From positions 2,542,001 to 2,606,000 of the forward strand of contig JAGPYM010000004.1 in the NCBI GenBank assembly GCA_020736575.1: 64,000 bases of DNA. The letters are read 5' to 3'. Below are positions 34,701 to 46,143 of this stretch, in pieces. Both the position numbers and the translations under genes were made by a program. The notes beneath the pieces were generated by a model. The model did not search any database and had not been told where the DNA came from. It worked only from the letters and a program-made list of their open reading frames with translations. This DNA comes from Thelonectria olida. Taxonomy: Eukaryota; Ascomycota; Sordariomycetes; Hypocreales; Nectriaceae. Within the stretch, counting starts at the first letter, position 1, and every line of letters begins with the position of its first letter.

Positions 34701-35204
34701 CTTGAACGTCTCGTTCCTCAGCTCGACGAAAAGGACCCGATCCAGCCGCAACGCACTCTCAGAGAGTTTTATGGACACAACATCTTCAAGTGCACTCGGG
34801 TTACATGCGCCTTCTTCTATGAGGGGTTCGAGAGTGAGGAGTCAAGGAAGCTCCACGATGCCCGACATGACAGGTCTTTCCTCTGCGAAGCCCCCGAGTG
34901 TATGTACGCCACATTCGGTTTCTCTTCGAGCCGAGACCGCGAAAATCATTATACCTCTACCCATCCCGAAAGAGCAAGCCGGGGCCCCGTGTTCCCGAGC
35001 TTCAACGCCCAGAGGGCTGATGCCAGGCATCAGTGCGACGACTGCCCAAAGAGCTTCACAAGAGCAGCGGCGCTTATTGCGCACCGTGACAGCGCTCACT
35101 TGATGCGCAAACCATTTTCTTGTTCGACTTGCGGGAGAGATTTTACGCGGAACAATGATCGTAGGAGGCATGAGAAGCTTCATCTTCGAAGACGGCGTAC
35201 CTAG
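31771..35204 (+). CDS. NLR-like protein: DUF7708-like N-terminus, NACHT NTPase, four C2H2 zinc fingers
   Basis: Seven exons close in phase: 31771-32055, 32114-32306, 32380-32907, 32971-33585, 33637-33745, 33858-34133 and 34187-35204, giving 1007 residues. Residues 1-250 are helical (LWGPPKVIFE; KKTFLANWRDM) and resemble the DUF7708 domain in front of fungal STAND proteins. A NACHT domain follows: Walker A GKKGAGKT at 331-338 and Walker B FIVIDGLDELT near 428-438. After a helical region (GWLSYAKRPLKLHELQAAT) there is no ankyrin, TPR or WD40 array. Instead the C-terminus holds four C2H2-type fingers near residues 869-893, 900-923, 951-973 and 980-1001; the last two are canonical (CDDCPKSFTRAAALIAH; CSTCGRDFTRNNDRRRH). 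Intron 33586-33636 is in frame and stop-free, so it could be retained. Possible role: cell-death or immune-type sensor that may bind nucleic acid. Confidence 0.85.
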
Positions 35205-35438
35205 GGTATTGGTCAAGTAAGCTCCTGGAGATGGAACATAGTCGATGCCTCTACTTTGAGAGGGCAGTTAAGTACATCACAAGTCAACGTAACTTTCTTT
35301 GGTTCCTGCCCAGTGGTATCATATTTATTGTCTCGAGGGGAAGGGAAATTATCGCAAACTGACAATGAGTGGCTGCACCATCTGTCGCAACAAAAGCTCA
35401 ACAATGACAAGCTACACTCCAAAGACAACACTCACCCA

Positions 35439-36437
35439 TCAAGCCAGCTTACCCATCCACGAAGGAAGATTCACCATGCCCGCCATCTCGTCAATAGTCT
35501 CATTCCACACCATCTTCTGCACCTTCTCTCCGTCCTCACTGTGAATCCACTGGAAAACCTCTCCCACCACCATATCCTCCAGCAATCTTCCATGAGACTC
35601 GGCGTCCACCACCACTGCTGCATTCAGCGCCATCCATCCTGCCTTCTCAGGCGACCGCGCGCGAATCGCTTGCATAAGGTGAACTGGAATGCGGATGTAG
35701 AAGGGCAGGACCTCCGTCAGGCTGGTGCGGATCATGCCCGGGCAGAAGTTGTTGACGATGACTTTGTCGGGCTTGTAGTGCTTGGCGAGTTCGAGCTGGA
35801 AGAGCACGCAGAGCAGTTTGCTGTCGCCGTAGCGCGCGTAGGCGGGGATGTCTTCGGATGTGTCGAAATGCTTGAGGACCTGCTCGCCCTTCTTTAGGGG
35901 AGTTTTGCCAACGATGCTTGACTGCTTGTGCATTCGACTGCCGGTCCAAGTAACGCGAGTCGGTTCCCCAGTTCTAGTTGCTGTATCTTCGAGGATGGGC
36001 AAGAGAGCGAGCGTGAGTAGGACGTTGGAGAGGTAGTTGACTTGAACATGCTTCTCGTGTCCCGAGCTCGCAAACTCCCTCGCCAAGTTGCCGATGCCCG
36101 CATTCGCCATGAGCAAGTGCAAGTCCCGAAACTCTGCCCCGTAAGCTGCTGCGAAAGCCTGCACGCTCGGGTAGTTTTCCGTGTCGAGCTGCATGACCTT
36201 GACATTGGCGTTGGGGTTGGCCGCCTTGATCGCCGGCTCGGACAGCAGGGCCTGTCGGACGGACTCGCCTTTTGATACATTGCGAACGGCCATAACCAGG
36301 TTGGATACTTTGTGTGTAAGGAGTTGGCGGGAGAGTTCGAGGCCGATGCCTGCTGTTGCGCCGGTGACGATGGCGGTTTTGCCCGAGAGGTCGATGCCCT
36401 GGGGCAGAGGGGGAACGGGTGGTTGGATGAAGGGCAT
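35439..36437 (-). CDS. Short-chain dehydrogenase/reductase, retinol-dehydrogenase-like
   Basis: A single-exon 332-residue protein. The cofactor motif TGATAGIG lies at residues 25-32, and NAG at 112-114. The catalytic residues appear as Ser167 (WTGSRMH), Tyr203 and Lys207 (YGDSK). Length and the C-terminal extension match fungal proteins annotated as retinol dehydrogenase 12-like or WW-domain oxidoreductase-like SDRs. NAD(P)-dependent oxidation or reduction of an alcohol or carbonyl is expected; the substrate is unknown. It converges on the NACHT gene. Confidence 0.88.
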   Translation of the reverse strand: MPFIQPPVPPLPQGIDLSGKTAIVTGATAGIGLELSRQLLTHKVSNLVMAVRNVSKGESVRQALLSEPAIKAANPNANVKVMQLDTENYPSVQAFAAAYGAEFRDLHLLMANAGIGNLAREFASSGHEKHVQVNYLSNVLLTLALLPILEDTATRTGEPTRVTWTGSRMHKQSSIVGKTPLKKGEQVLKHFDTSEDIPAYARYGDSKLLCVLFQLELAKHYKPDKVIVNNFCPGMIRTSLTEVLPFYIRIPVHLMQAIRARSPEKAGWMALNAAVVVDAESHGRLLEDMVVGEVFQWIHSEDGEKVQKMVWNETIDEMAGMVNLPSWMGKLA

Positions 36438-38201
36438 TTTGATGTGATTCTGACGGCCTTTTTCCCAGTTGTAGGTTCAGTGAAGTAGTCGGAAGTATTG
36501 GCAAAGTGCTTTGTTGCCTTGAACGACTCTCGTTCTCAACTGGTGAAACTGTTCGAGATCTGCTTCTCTCTTTCTATTGCCCAGGCGTTCATCTTGGCCT
36601 TAAGTATTGCCTGTCTTGAAATGAAGCGGCTTGAATTCATCCCGATCCCTTTCAAAATCGTCTTGTTCAACAATTAGTCTCCGAAGGCGTAACTATTGTT
36701 TCGATACCTATCGAACCGCTCCAGACTCAGACCCAGCAATGGAGAGGAACGGCATTCGCGGTGCTCCACCTGCGGACCGGCCACAGTCCCAAACTCCGCC
36801 TGCCTTCCGCAAGCCCGCTCCCTCTTCAAGGCAATAAATCCGTTGTGACGGAGATGAATAATCAGTTGTTCGGAGAGCCAGGCCCGTTTAAAGGCCCAGA
36901 AAGTCCCCGCCATCATACCGAATCCCGTGTTTGTGAATCCCGGGTCAAAGTGCGGGACCGAGCTTGTGATGGCATCTTCAACCAGGTATCTATCGCGGTG
37001 GAGTTGGAATTCACGCTCAAGCAGATGTTTTGGTGCCAAATGTCCCCCATGAATCGGATTTCTAATACTTTGGTACTGTCATTAATAACTGGTATTGAGA
37101 CTCTATCCAGGCCTTGAACTCGGGACCGCCTCCGACGCTCAAGCATCAGTAGCAGGGAGAGAAACCACCATTTGACCCTCAGCTTACACTCTCCTTCCGC
37201 CATGCATACATATATAGAGCCGGGTCGGCACCCAAATCCTTTTTCTGGCATTGCAAGGTATTGTGCCAAAGGCCGTATCTTTGAAGATGTCGTCTTATAT
37301 AATCGGGGACCACCAGGTTATGCAGCATGTCCTTTCATCACTCCAATCTGCGAAATCAGCCGACAACACCAGCCAACAACACACACTTCCCTTCTGGCCG
37401 AAAAGAAAGTACTTTCCGAACCTGGAGACTGTTCAATGACCGATTGAGAAGCAGTTTCGGTGGCTACGCCTTACCCAGTCATGCCAATCTTCATCGCTAA
37501 TACTCTGGGGACGCCTTGGGGTACTATCACTGGCCGTCTGCAGAGGTCGATGGGAACGACGAATTCTAGTTACGAACACGAAGACATGAGGAATGTGATA
37601 AGCACAGGCGATCATCCAGACGATGTGGTCTTCTTGACTGCAATTGCCGAGATGCCAAAGGTAAACTATCGTCGGGGGTCTGACGTCCTTACTAACAGAC
37701 CTTACTGGTGTCGCGCTGCCGCCAGGCACCTCGTCAATTTCCCGGAAACCAGAGGCGGCAAGCCCAGCCGGCGAACTTGTGACTGGAATAAAGGTGGTGA
37801 CAGTTGTCTGAAACGAGGGAAAGCCATTGGATGCCAGTCGCATGAAGATGTGATGGAACCAGTAAGCACTAGTGATGACGCTTTGGATGCACAGGACCCA
37901 ACACCACGCAAACATCGCAAGCACATGACGACGTCTTGGGATGGCGGAGAGCAGTCGACCATATCGAGTCACCGGAAGTCAAACACAGCAATGGCGCAAT
38001 CTGTGGGCTAGCAATAAGGAATGTCTAGTAGAAAGAAATAAAACTGTGCATGACGGATGAGTGAGCGGTACTTGTAATCAGGGTATATTTTCCTAAACAA
38101 ATGAGAGCATAATCCGAAGCTTTCCTGCAACGCCTTTCCATTTATCATCGCCCAATAACACAACATTAGTATCTTTCCAACATCGTCATCTAACCATCCA
38201 C
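36438..38201. other. Intergenic, no supported gene
   Basis: About 1.76 kb. Two overlapping ORFs on opposite strands (37460-38011 plus; 37433-37972 minus) are each about 180 codons but show no domain, signal peptide or intron structure. I regard both as chance. Confidence 0.45.
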
Positions 38202-39446
38202 TTAATATTTTCGGTCATGCTGGTGTTCCTCTCTCGTCTCCAGTGGTGCGGGCAGCTCAGCCGCAAATGATTGTGGATGCCCAGGCGCCTGGTTGTGATA
38301 GCCAGGATACAGCCCTGGGCTTGGTTGAGGGTTCGAGTACCGCGGGTCTGGCGAATGTTGCGATCCGATCGAGTTGACCGAGTTCCGGTAGCCGGGACTG
38401 GGTTGAGACTGATGCAAGCTCGGGGATCGGGATGCATTGGCGTGATAGTAGTCTCCTGGGAGTTCCATCGCAAAACTCTGGCCCTGACCCTGGCCCTGGT
38501 ACTGGCCCTGGTACTGGCCCTGCATCTTGGACGGGAGGGGAGGAGCGAGGTTCTGGGGAGGTTGCGTGGGGTGGGGCGCATATGGGTTGTGATAATTGCC
38601 TTGCGATGAGCCCGTTCCTGGGCGCGAATACTGGGGGAACTGTGGTGATTGTTGGGGGTGTTGATATGCTAGGTTCGGGCTCGCGGGACCTGGACCAGGG
38701 CTGTAAGGCTCATTACTACGGATAGTAGACTGGCGGAGGAGCGCCGCGTTGGCATCGGATCGATCGGCGGGATTGAGCGTCTTGAGACGACCGTCTTGGA
38801 ACATGGCCTTGAGCACTCCGGCGTCCAGCAGCTCGGCCTTCTTAATCATGCGTCCCACCATCTCCTTGCTGGCCTTTTTCATCTCAGCCTTGACGAACGA
38901 CATCATGGTAATGTTGCACTTGATCTCGATGTCCTCGCGTAGGTACAGACCATCCTTGGGGGCGCCGAGTTCCTCCAGGCCAATCTCGGTGGCTTCGGGA
39001 GCCTCGAGGCCTGGCTGGTTGCCCTGGACGCGATAGCGGTTCCGCATGTCGATGTTCATGGGTGCGTAAATGTGCGTCTGCAGACCCCAGGGCATGTCAT
39101 GGAAGCAGCCGTTGAAGCTGATTTTGCCGGAGCCCATCTTGCCCATGCCCGGAACGTACTGTGGGAGCTTTGGTCAGTATGACGTCGACAGTTTTTTTTT
39201 TGGGGGGGGGGGGGGGCAGAGCTTGGAGCTTGGATGTACCTGAATGCGCTCTGTGATGGAGTACCAGCTCGAGAAAAACTCATCTGAGAGGGCATCGCGC
39301 GGGGCCTGAATGGGCTTGTAGCTGAGGACGAGGGGATTGAGGGTGATGACTTCGCCGTGGGAGTGGAGGATGTCGATGGCGAGTTGGCGGGGGATGAAGC
39401 CTGGGATGGGCGTGATGATGGTCATGGTTTCCTTTTTGCGAAGCAT
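38202..39446 (-). CDS. DUF7053-domain protein with Pro/Gln-rich tail
   Basis: Two exons, 39446-39240 and 39158-38202, close in frame to give 387 residues. The start MLRKKETMTIITPIPGF matches the usual opening of fungal DUF7053 proteins, followed by AIDILHSHGEVITLNPLV. The domain continues over the intron (SITERIQ then YVPGMGKMGSGKISF) and ends near LREDIEIKCNITMMSFVKAEM. From about residue 190 the protein is low complexity, rich in Pro, Gln, Ser and Tyr, with short QYQGQ repeats. Function of the domain is not established; it has some look of a lipid-binding START-like fold, which is inference. The intron contains an unusual homopolymer tract. Confidence 0.85.
39190..39217. repeat. Homopolymer tract in an intron: T run followed by G run
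   Basis: A run of ten T then fifteen or sixteen G lies inside the intron of the DUF7053 gene. On the coding strand it is poly-C followed by poly-A. Runs this long are often length-variable and prone to sequencing error. Confidence 0.9.
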
Positions 39447-41246
39447 TTTGGCGGTATTGAAATGTTTCGGCTCTTGGTATGTTTCGTTTCTTGTTTATCG
39501 CGGTATTCCGGGGTCTCGGTTTGTTTTATCCAGCTGTTTCAAGAAATGCGACGGGATGATGACTTGGTCGCGCGCGGCAAAGTGTGTGGAGGCGGTCGCT
39601 CCGGCGTCTGATAATTTGTAAGGAAAAGTGCGCATCCGTGGAATCCGTTTCGCTACGGCGATGACTGGGGATAAAGCAAGGAATTGTCGTCGTAGTTAAG
39701 CCGCGATGGCATGCAGGTATTCGCAAATTGATGGAGATGAGCTTGATGGGAGAGAAGGGAGAGAATGGAAAGGAGAGGCGAATATCGGGCACGAATGGAT
39801 TAAACAGGACAAGAATTTTAGTTTTATTAGGTCAAGCCATCGTCGCAAGCCTGGCCCCCGCTGATCCCTGGTCGCCGGGAGTGGTCTGGGGAGCGATTGG
39901 GATCGAGGTTCTTTTGTTGGTGGTGAAGGGATGGGTTTGATTTGGCCGTTATTGGGCGCCAGCGCCAACTCCGCCAAGGCCGATGACGTGAGATGCGAGC
40001 AGGCGCCACGCCTACCGACAGTGGCTGAGCCGCCCGCAACTCTGATCATGAGAGGCGAATCAAGGGACGAGGACGCGCAATTGGTTTGCAGCAAATGGTC
40101 CGCTCTTTGAATGTAATGTCATGTCGGCAGTTGTGTGTGTTTGTACAGATGTCTGTTCAGACATGTGCATCGAGATGGATGGCCTCGAGTAGGTGGCATA
40201 CTACGTAGTAGACTATCGGCTCGCCAATTTAACGAGGGCCAGGATCCCGTTCAGCCTTCAGACCTCTGCCCCTCCAAAACCTACGAATTAGAGTGAGAGA
40301 AGGACCCAAGACCCCGAAAAGGCAAATGCCTCCATCTGCTAGGGCTGAGCCAGGGGACGGAATACGGGGCAAGGACTCGACTGCTTGGTGATGGGATCAA
40401 GCTGCCTCCCTCCATTGCCAGCAGATGTAGACGGATATCCCGTCTCCCGGATCTCGGATACCTCCCCTTCCGCATTGTTCCTGTGCTATGGAATCTTTCT
40501 GGGCGCAGTAGAAGGACGTGTGCGCAGTCAAAGGGGCTGTGAGAATTCGGATCAACCCGGCCGAACCGGGGTCGAGAAGGAGGGCCCACTGATTTGTAAG
40601 GGAGCAATCATCACCTAAAAACGCTTCTCTAAAATTCTCTGCCTTTTTCGCTTTCGCTGACTTGGCTGCAATGTACACGTCAACCAGTGTGGGGGAAGCC
40701 TTGGTGAGGTGGGCTTTGATGTCATGGGTAGGCTTCCAGGCAAGGAAACTACTTGCCTCAGACACTTGGCATGAAGCACATTGGTACAACTTACGGCATG
40801 TTCAAGATGATTGCCATATTGTCTGCTGGGTAACTAGTCAATAAGAGAGGACAGGCTTCTCTTCCCAACACCTGCAATCTCCTTGACCACCAGTTCGACA
40901 GATTACTCAGCCACCACAATCACTCACCGCAACTGTCAGCGGCAATGCAATCGTTTCCGGCAGTCATCACCGGGTTTCCTTTTTGAGCCCGAGGCACATC
41001 CGAGGAGGGCATTTGCAGATTCAGCAATTTAAACATGCAGGTTGGTGGCTGCATATGCATAGGTACTTGAAGTCCTACTATCTAACCATCTCTATATTCT
41101 AAGGCTTGCTCAACTTGTCAACTTTTGAGTCGTCACTTTGAGTCCTCGGCCATCTATAAACTAAATGAAAAAGGCATAAATCGTTAATAAGCGCCACCAA
41201 GGGCCGTGTTCCCATGTCCATCTTCGAACGCCAGACCATCTAAATA
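39447..41246. other. Intergenic, no supported gene
   Basis: About 1.8 kb. ORFs at 39696-40094 and 40397-40789 (minus) show no domain. It contains the DUF7053 promoter on the left and the 3' flank of the DUF3433 gene on the right. Confidence 0.45.
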
Positions 41247-44200
41247 TCAATGGAAAATGCGCCCCAAAAGCGACTGCTTCTCCTCCAACATCGACTTGTC
41301 CATCGAAACAACATACGGATCCACCTCGATTCCAACATGCGTCTCTCCGTCATGTCCCTCGTACCGTCCGAAACTGAACGTCTTGTCCTCCCACCAAGAC
41401 GCCCTATCCCCGTGCTTCACTGCTCTGCTCGGGGCAACGTACGCCATGATGGATCCGATGCTCGACGGCATGCGCGGGAGCACAAAGTAGCTCCGCTGCG
41501 CGAAGACGATAACCGTCACGGCAATGTCAATGGCCAATACCGCCATGGAGATGATGAAGGCCGTTCTGTCCATGAAGATGCGCGTCTCGGGAGCCAGTCG
41601 AGAGCCCCAAACCGTCGGAGCGTCGTCGCCAGCCGCCGTGAGCAGCATCGGATTGGTGCTGAGGAACGCGGCAAAGAGTCGGCCGTAAACGGTGTCGATG
41701 GTGGAAAGCATCTCCTTGGGGTCGGGCACCGATCGGTCCGGGTCGAGAAAGTCTCGCGATCCCCGCGTCAGCATCATCAGGTACGACATCCAGTCCCTTG
41801 TGTACGTGTCTGTCGTCCACCGATACCCATCCAAGTGGCCGATTGTGTTGCGCTGGGCCATCATGTTGTACATGACCCAGCTCGTCCCGTTGAACGACTG
41901 GGAGTAGCCCAGATCCGACTCGTTCTTGCCAGTCTGCTGATACTTGAGAATATGTCCCGACCGGTCGACCGTGACGTTGAACATGGCCGTTCTGAAAGAA
42001 GGCCGACAGAGCGCAAAGCTCGCCGTAGGGTTAGCCGTCTTGTAGCTTCCCTCTGGCTTCCTACCCCATGCCACCATAACCTCCCGGTAACAAGTGCCTT
42101 CGTATTCGCCAACGCCGTTGGCAAAAGCCATATTCATGGCGGCACGCCCCTTCACATCGGCCCTCCACCAATCAGGCCGTTCCACTTTGCCGAACCCAGC
42201 GGCCATCATGCCCTTTGCTCTCGAGAGAAGGTCGTGGCAGGTGGTGTTCGCGTTGGTTTCCTCGTCATTTTCGAAGGTGTTGGAGATTGTCAGCGGGCCG
42301 AGGGCTGAGCAGTTGGCATCCGCGCCATAGCCTCGAGTTGAGAACGTGAAGGTGTCGCTGGTGTTCATCCCGTCCACACCGACGATGGTGTGTGGCTCAA
42401 AGTACCATTCTGGGGAGAGCCAGGCTGGCAAAGGCGTGCCCGAAGACATGTTCGCCATGGTGATGTAGAGGTGGCCTTTTAGGCTCAAACTCATGCTCTC
42501 ACTTGACCACGACTCTTGAGTAAGATTAACCCGTGATTGGTATAATGGCTGAAAAGACTGGTCGTAGCTTGCCATCATCGACTTCTCGTTGAACAGCGCA
42601 CCAAAAGTGACGGCCAGGACGTTCGCCAGGAGGGTAACAGCACATAGCAACGCAAGGACGAAGTGACGCGACTTGATGGCCCTAAGAAAAACGAGTTGTG
42701 GCGGAACAGACGTATATGTAGCGTTGACGGATGCAGCTGGGCTCGCCTTTCCCGCCCACATGTCCTTGAAGGGTTGGATGACGCAGAGGGTGCGCGTGAG
42801 CAGAATCCAAAACGGCTCGAGCAAAGTGGCGAGGATCGTGGGGAGATAGTTTTCGAGCAGCTGGAGGACCTCGAAGCTCGTCGACGGGCGTGGCAGGCCG
42901 TGAAGCTGTTCCTCCTTGCTCTTCAGATACGCAAGACTGATGAGGAAGCCAACGAGAACCGCGGCAAAGGTGACTCCGCTCTCTCTCCTCAGGATGAAGG
43001 GCTTGACGGGTTTGTAAGCGTCTTTTTGCACCGTCGGTAATTCTTTATGGGACGATGCAACCTCCAGGCTGTCACCGTGGAGTTGGCAACGGGTTCCTAC
43101 GAAACGCGCAACAAGAGCGTCCTCGTCGGCGGTATCTGTCTGGTGAAAGGCTTCCTTAATACCCGCGCTATGATGAACAATCTCCATCACGCGACCAATG
43201 GAAGAAGGGTTCGAACGCAGATTGCAGGGAGAAATGTGACAATAGTAGATGATAATTGCAGTCGTCAATGCAATGAGCAGTAAGAGAGCCTCCGAAACGG
43301 CAGACAAAACCCTGCTGGCAACGATTCCGGTCTGGTGGACTGTCATTGTGGCCGTGTGGTTCAACGCAGCCGAGCCATTCGTGACTGAACTTGCAATGGC
43401 AAGAGAGAAGAGCTGTTTGTAGGCACCTCTAAAGGCCGCCTCGAGTTTCGACGGGTCAAAGTAGTCATCGAACGAGTCGTTTCTGCCGACAAATGCGAAA
43501 GCCGGCATCATCGGATTCCATCTAACAGTTATATTGCTCATTAGAAACTTGGGACGAATATCGATCGGATACGCATAAGGGTAGTCGACATCTGAAGGCG
43601 TAATCTCGTTATTGTTCGAGTGCTCGAGATGGGTCGCAAACAAGGTCGCGTTAAACTCGCCTTCGGTGAGCTTGACCGGTTTGGATAGTCCTTGGATCGA
43701 ATCGTCTATGGGCACGTAATCCTGGGTGACGGTTGCCATGACCTCTTGTTTGTAGTACGAGGGCTGACAGTATAGGGCCGTCATGTTGAAATAGATCTTC
43801 GTTTCCTTCTTCTCGATTGGCTTGGCCACTTGAATAATCGCACCACTCGTTGGCGATATGTCATATGGATCGCACCTATGCCTCATTGCGTATAACATGC
43901 TTTTGCCTTCGTCATTGGAGAAAAAGGAGGAAGTCGGGCTACATCCCTTCTCGAGAGTTAAGTCGTACTTCGCCTGTTCGCGGTTGGTATAGTTCAACGC
44001 CACGCCGTATTGCGAGCAGTCCAGCTCTGCCCAGAACTTTGTCGTCGCCGCCAACCAGTTCTTTGCCGGGTAGGCCACTCCGACTCCGCCTCCAATGTAG
44101 TAGGGCGACAAGGCGTACTCGGGCGTGGTGAAGGCGGGATACGGCTGGTCGAGCCACATCACGTCGTATGCCGTGTGAAGAAAGATGCCCTTGGCGAGGC

Positions 44201-44877
44201 CGTCTTGTTTGGATGGCGCGGGGAGGGGAAACCTCGAGGTGATGTTGACGGGCTCAATTCTTGTCGTCGTGCCGATGCCGAGCAGCGAACTCTGGATGGG
44301 TGTGAGAACCCAGAAGATGAGAATCAACGTAGAACCGGAGAAGAAGACGGGCCAGTGCCTGCAAAGTATGAGTGTTATGCACACGTTACTGAATGAACTG
44401 AACGCACCTTCGTCTTAGAGCGTGGAACGGCACCAAGGCGGCAAATTGGGACGGGTAGTCCAAGAAGAGCGTGTCTTTGGCTGCAGCTCCATTCGACTTC
44501 GACAGCTCAAACCAAGGCTGCAGTCTCTTCACGTCCAGATCGATCCAATTCCAAATCAAGCTGTACAGAACTGCAATGATGTTAGGAACGTAAAGATAGG
44601 TGATCATGGCAGACCGCGGAATGTGGTCAAACGATATCGACAGAGCCAAGCCGCCGCGAGAATGACTGAGTTGCGCAAGAGCTTCAATGGCCGCGGCCAG
44701 GCCAAGTGTGATAATGATGAAGCATATTAGAACCGTTTTGGAGAGCGACAGGGGCTTCCAACCGGTCCAACCAGCTGTTGGCTTGTTGAGGCTGCTCCTG
44801 GGGGTTGCCTCGATGTCGGAAATCATGGCGCTCTTCTCACCAGGCTTCGGAGTGCCCAAACGCGTCGAGCTCTCCAT
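41247..44877 (-). CDS. DUF3433 multi-pass membrane protein
   Basis: Two exons, 44877-44408 and 44358-41247, close in phase to give 1193 residues. The exon 1 frame is open 39 codons further upstream, but the ATG at 44877 gives the usual short acidic leader. Two similar halves are seen, each with membrane helices followed by a large Asn-glycosylation-rich extracellular region. Helices include LSKTVLICFIIITLGLAAAI, LIALTTAIIIYYCHI, FAAVLVGFLISLAYL, HFVLALLCAVTLLANVLAV and IISMAVLAIDIAVTVIVFA. This duplicated layout is typical of fungal DUF3433 proteins. Function is unknown. A plasma-membrane or wall-facing location is inferred from the many N-x-S/T sites. Confidence 0.85.
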
Positions 44878-46143
44878 CTTGCCCAATCCCGCACCGAGGG
44901 TGGAAATGAAAGAACACAATTCAACGGAGAGACCAAAGGAAAGAAACGGACACACTGCCCTGCTGCAGACTTCAAGATTGGCTGGGCAGATCATGATACT
45001 TTAAAGCGAGGCAACGGCAATCTCGGAGCAATTTTCTCGTATCAGAAATGGCAGCATGTGTCGCCGTTGTATGCATATTGATCCTTCTCCAACGATGCCC
45101 CAGGCTTGGCAAACAAATGATGCGCCATAACAAGTGTGAAGATGTTAGCTGGGCGATGCGAAACGGCGCTTGCAGGGCTCTCCTTGACGAAATGGGCCGT
45201 CTACACTTTAAACGGCAGTGACCGAAGGGATCTACCGCAGCTGAGGAGGATAATTTCAGGCGAGGTGCCACACGTTGGTCGTGCAATTGTCGCATTCTGC
45301 CTTGGTTGGACTTGTGCAGGGAAGCGCCTTGTTGCAAGAGTGCTCGGGTACAGGACGGGCCTACGCGAATGCAGCCAGCCTTATTGCCAGGAGGCCAAGG
45401 TTCCAAAATCAACAGGCACTCCCTAATCGCAGGGTGCACTATGCTTTCCGTACCACTATTAAGGGGATAAGCCAAGGACCATTGACAGCCTCTAACACCA
45501 ATCTTCCCATCACCTCAAAGCTCCGACGAATGCTTATGCAGAGATTAGTTAGGCACCACGTGCGCGAATTCCTATGAACAGCCTAGTAATCCCATGCAAC
45601 TGCAATCGCAAAAGGCTACTGCGTCGGCAACATGCAGGCAATGTACATGAATTGAGTGAGCTTTTCGTGTACGAATAAATATATAGAGCGTGTGAATGGA
45701 CACTCTCGCATTACCATTACCTGTTTGTCCACAACCCAGGAACGTAGTAGGTAAGACCGGTTCGAAGTAAGTCGTCAGGGCGGAGACGGTAGAAGATCAA
45801 GTCGTCTGGAGTAGCTAAATTTGCAGTGCTGACACGTTGCCACAACCCCCCCAGACAGACACACTCTCCTCAAGACGTGGATACCATCAAGTCGTCTGGA
45901 GCAGCTAAATTTGCAGTGGTGCTCCGCCAAGTGACCACAATCAGATTCCCGGTCCAGTATTGACGATCAAGTTGTCCGGAGTAACTAAATTTGCAGTGCT
46001 TCGATCGATTCCGACACCCGGCTGACCATTCCACTACCACACGAACGACTGAAGATCGGGGACCTTGTATTGGACGCCTCACGCCATTGTTATGCACATT
46101 GACACTGCCAAGTGTATGCAAATGCATACTGCCACTTTCCCAT
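44878..46143. other. Intergenic with a threefold repeat
   Basis: About 1.27 kb. The minus-strand ORF at 44972-45475 shows no domain and is probably chance. The right half carries the 36-bp repeats listed separately. Confidence 0.5.
45795..46000 (+). repeat. Three imperfect 36-bp direct repeats (repeat family B)
   Basis: Copies at 45795-45830, 45885-45920 and 45965-46000 are about 85-95 percent alike by eye. Each begins ATCAAGTCGTCTGGAG (or a close variant) and ends with the core AGCTAAATTTGCAGTG. Starts are 90 and 80 bp apart; the DNA between copies is not repeated. The core matches the inverted family at 27.0-27.2 kb. Confidence 0.85.

Noticed and set aside
37433..38011. Two overlapping ORFs of about 180 codons on opposite strands
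   Set aside because: Neither shows a domain, a signal peptide or introns; both are compatible with chance.
41250..42308. Plus-strand ORF of 352 codons opposite the DUF3433 gene
   Set aside because: Antisense shadow; Arg/His-rich, no family resemblance.
44972..45475. Minus-strand ORF of 167 codons upstream of the DUF3433 gene
   Set aside because: No recognisable domain; basic, irregular composition.
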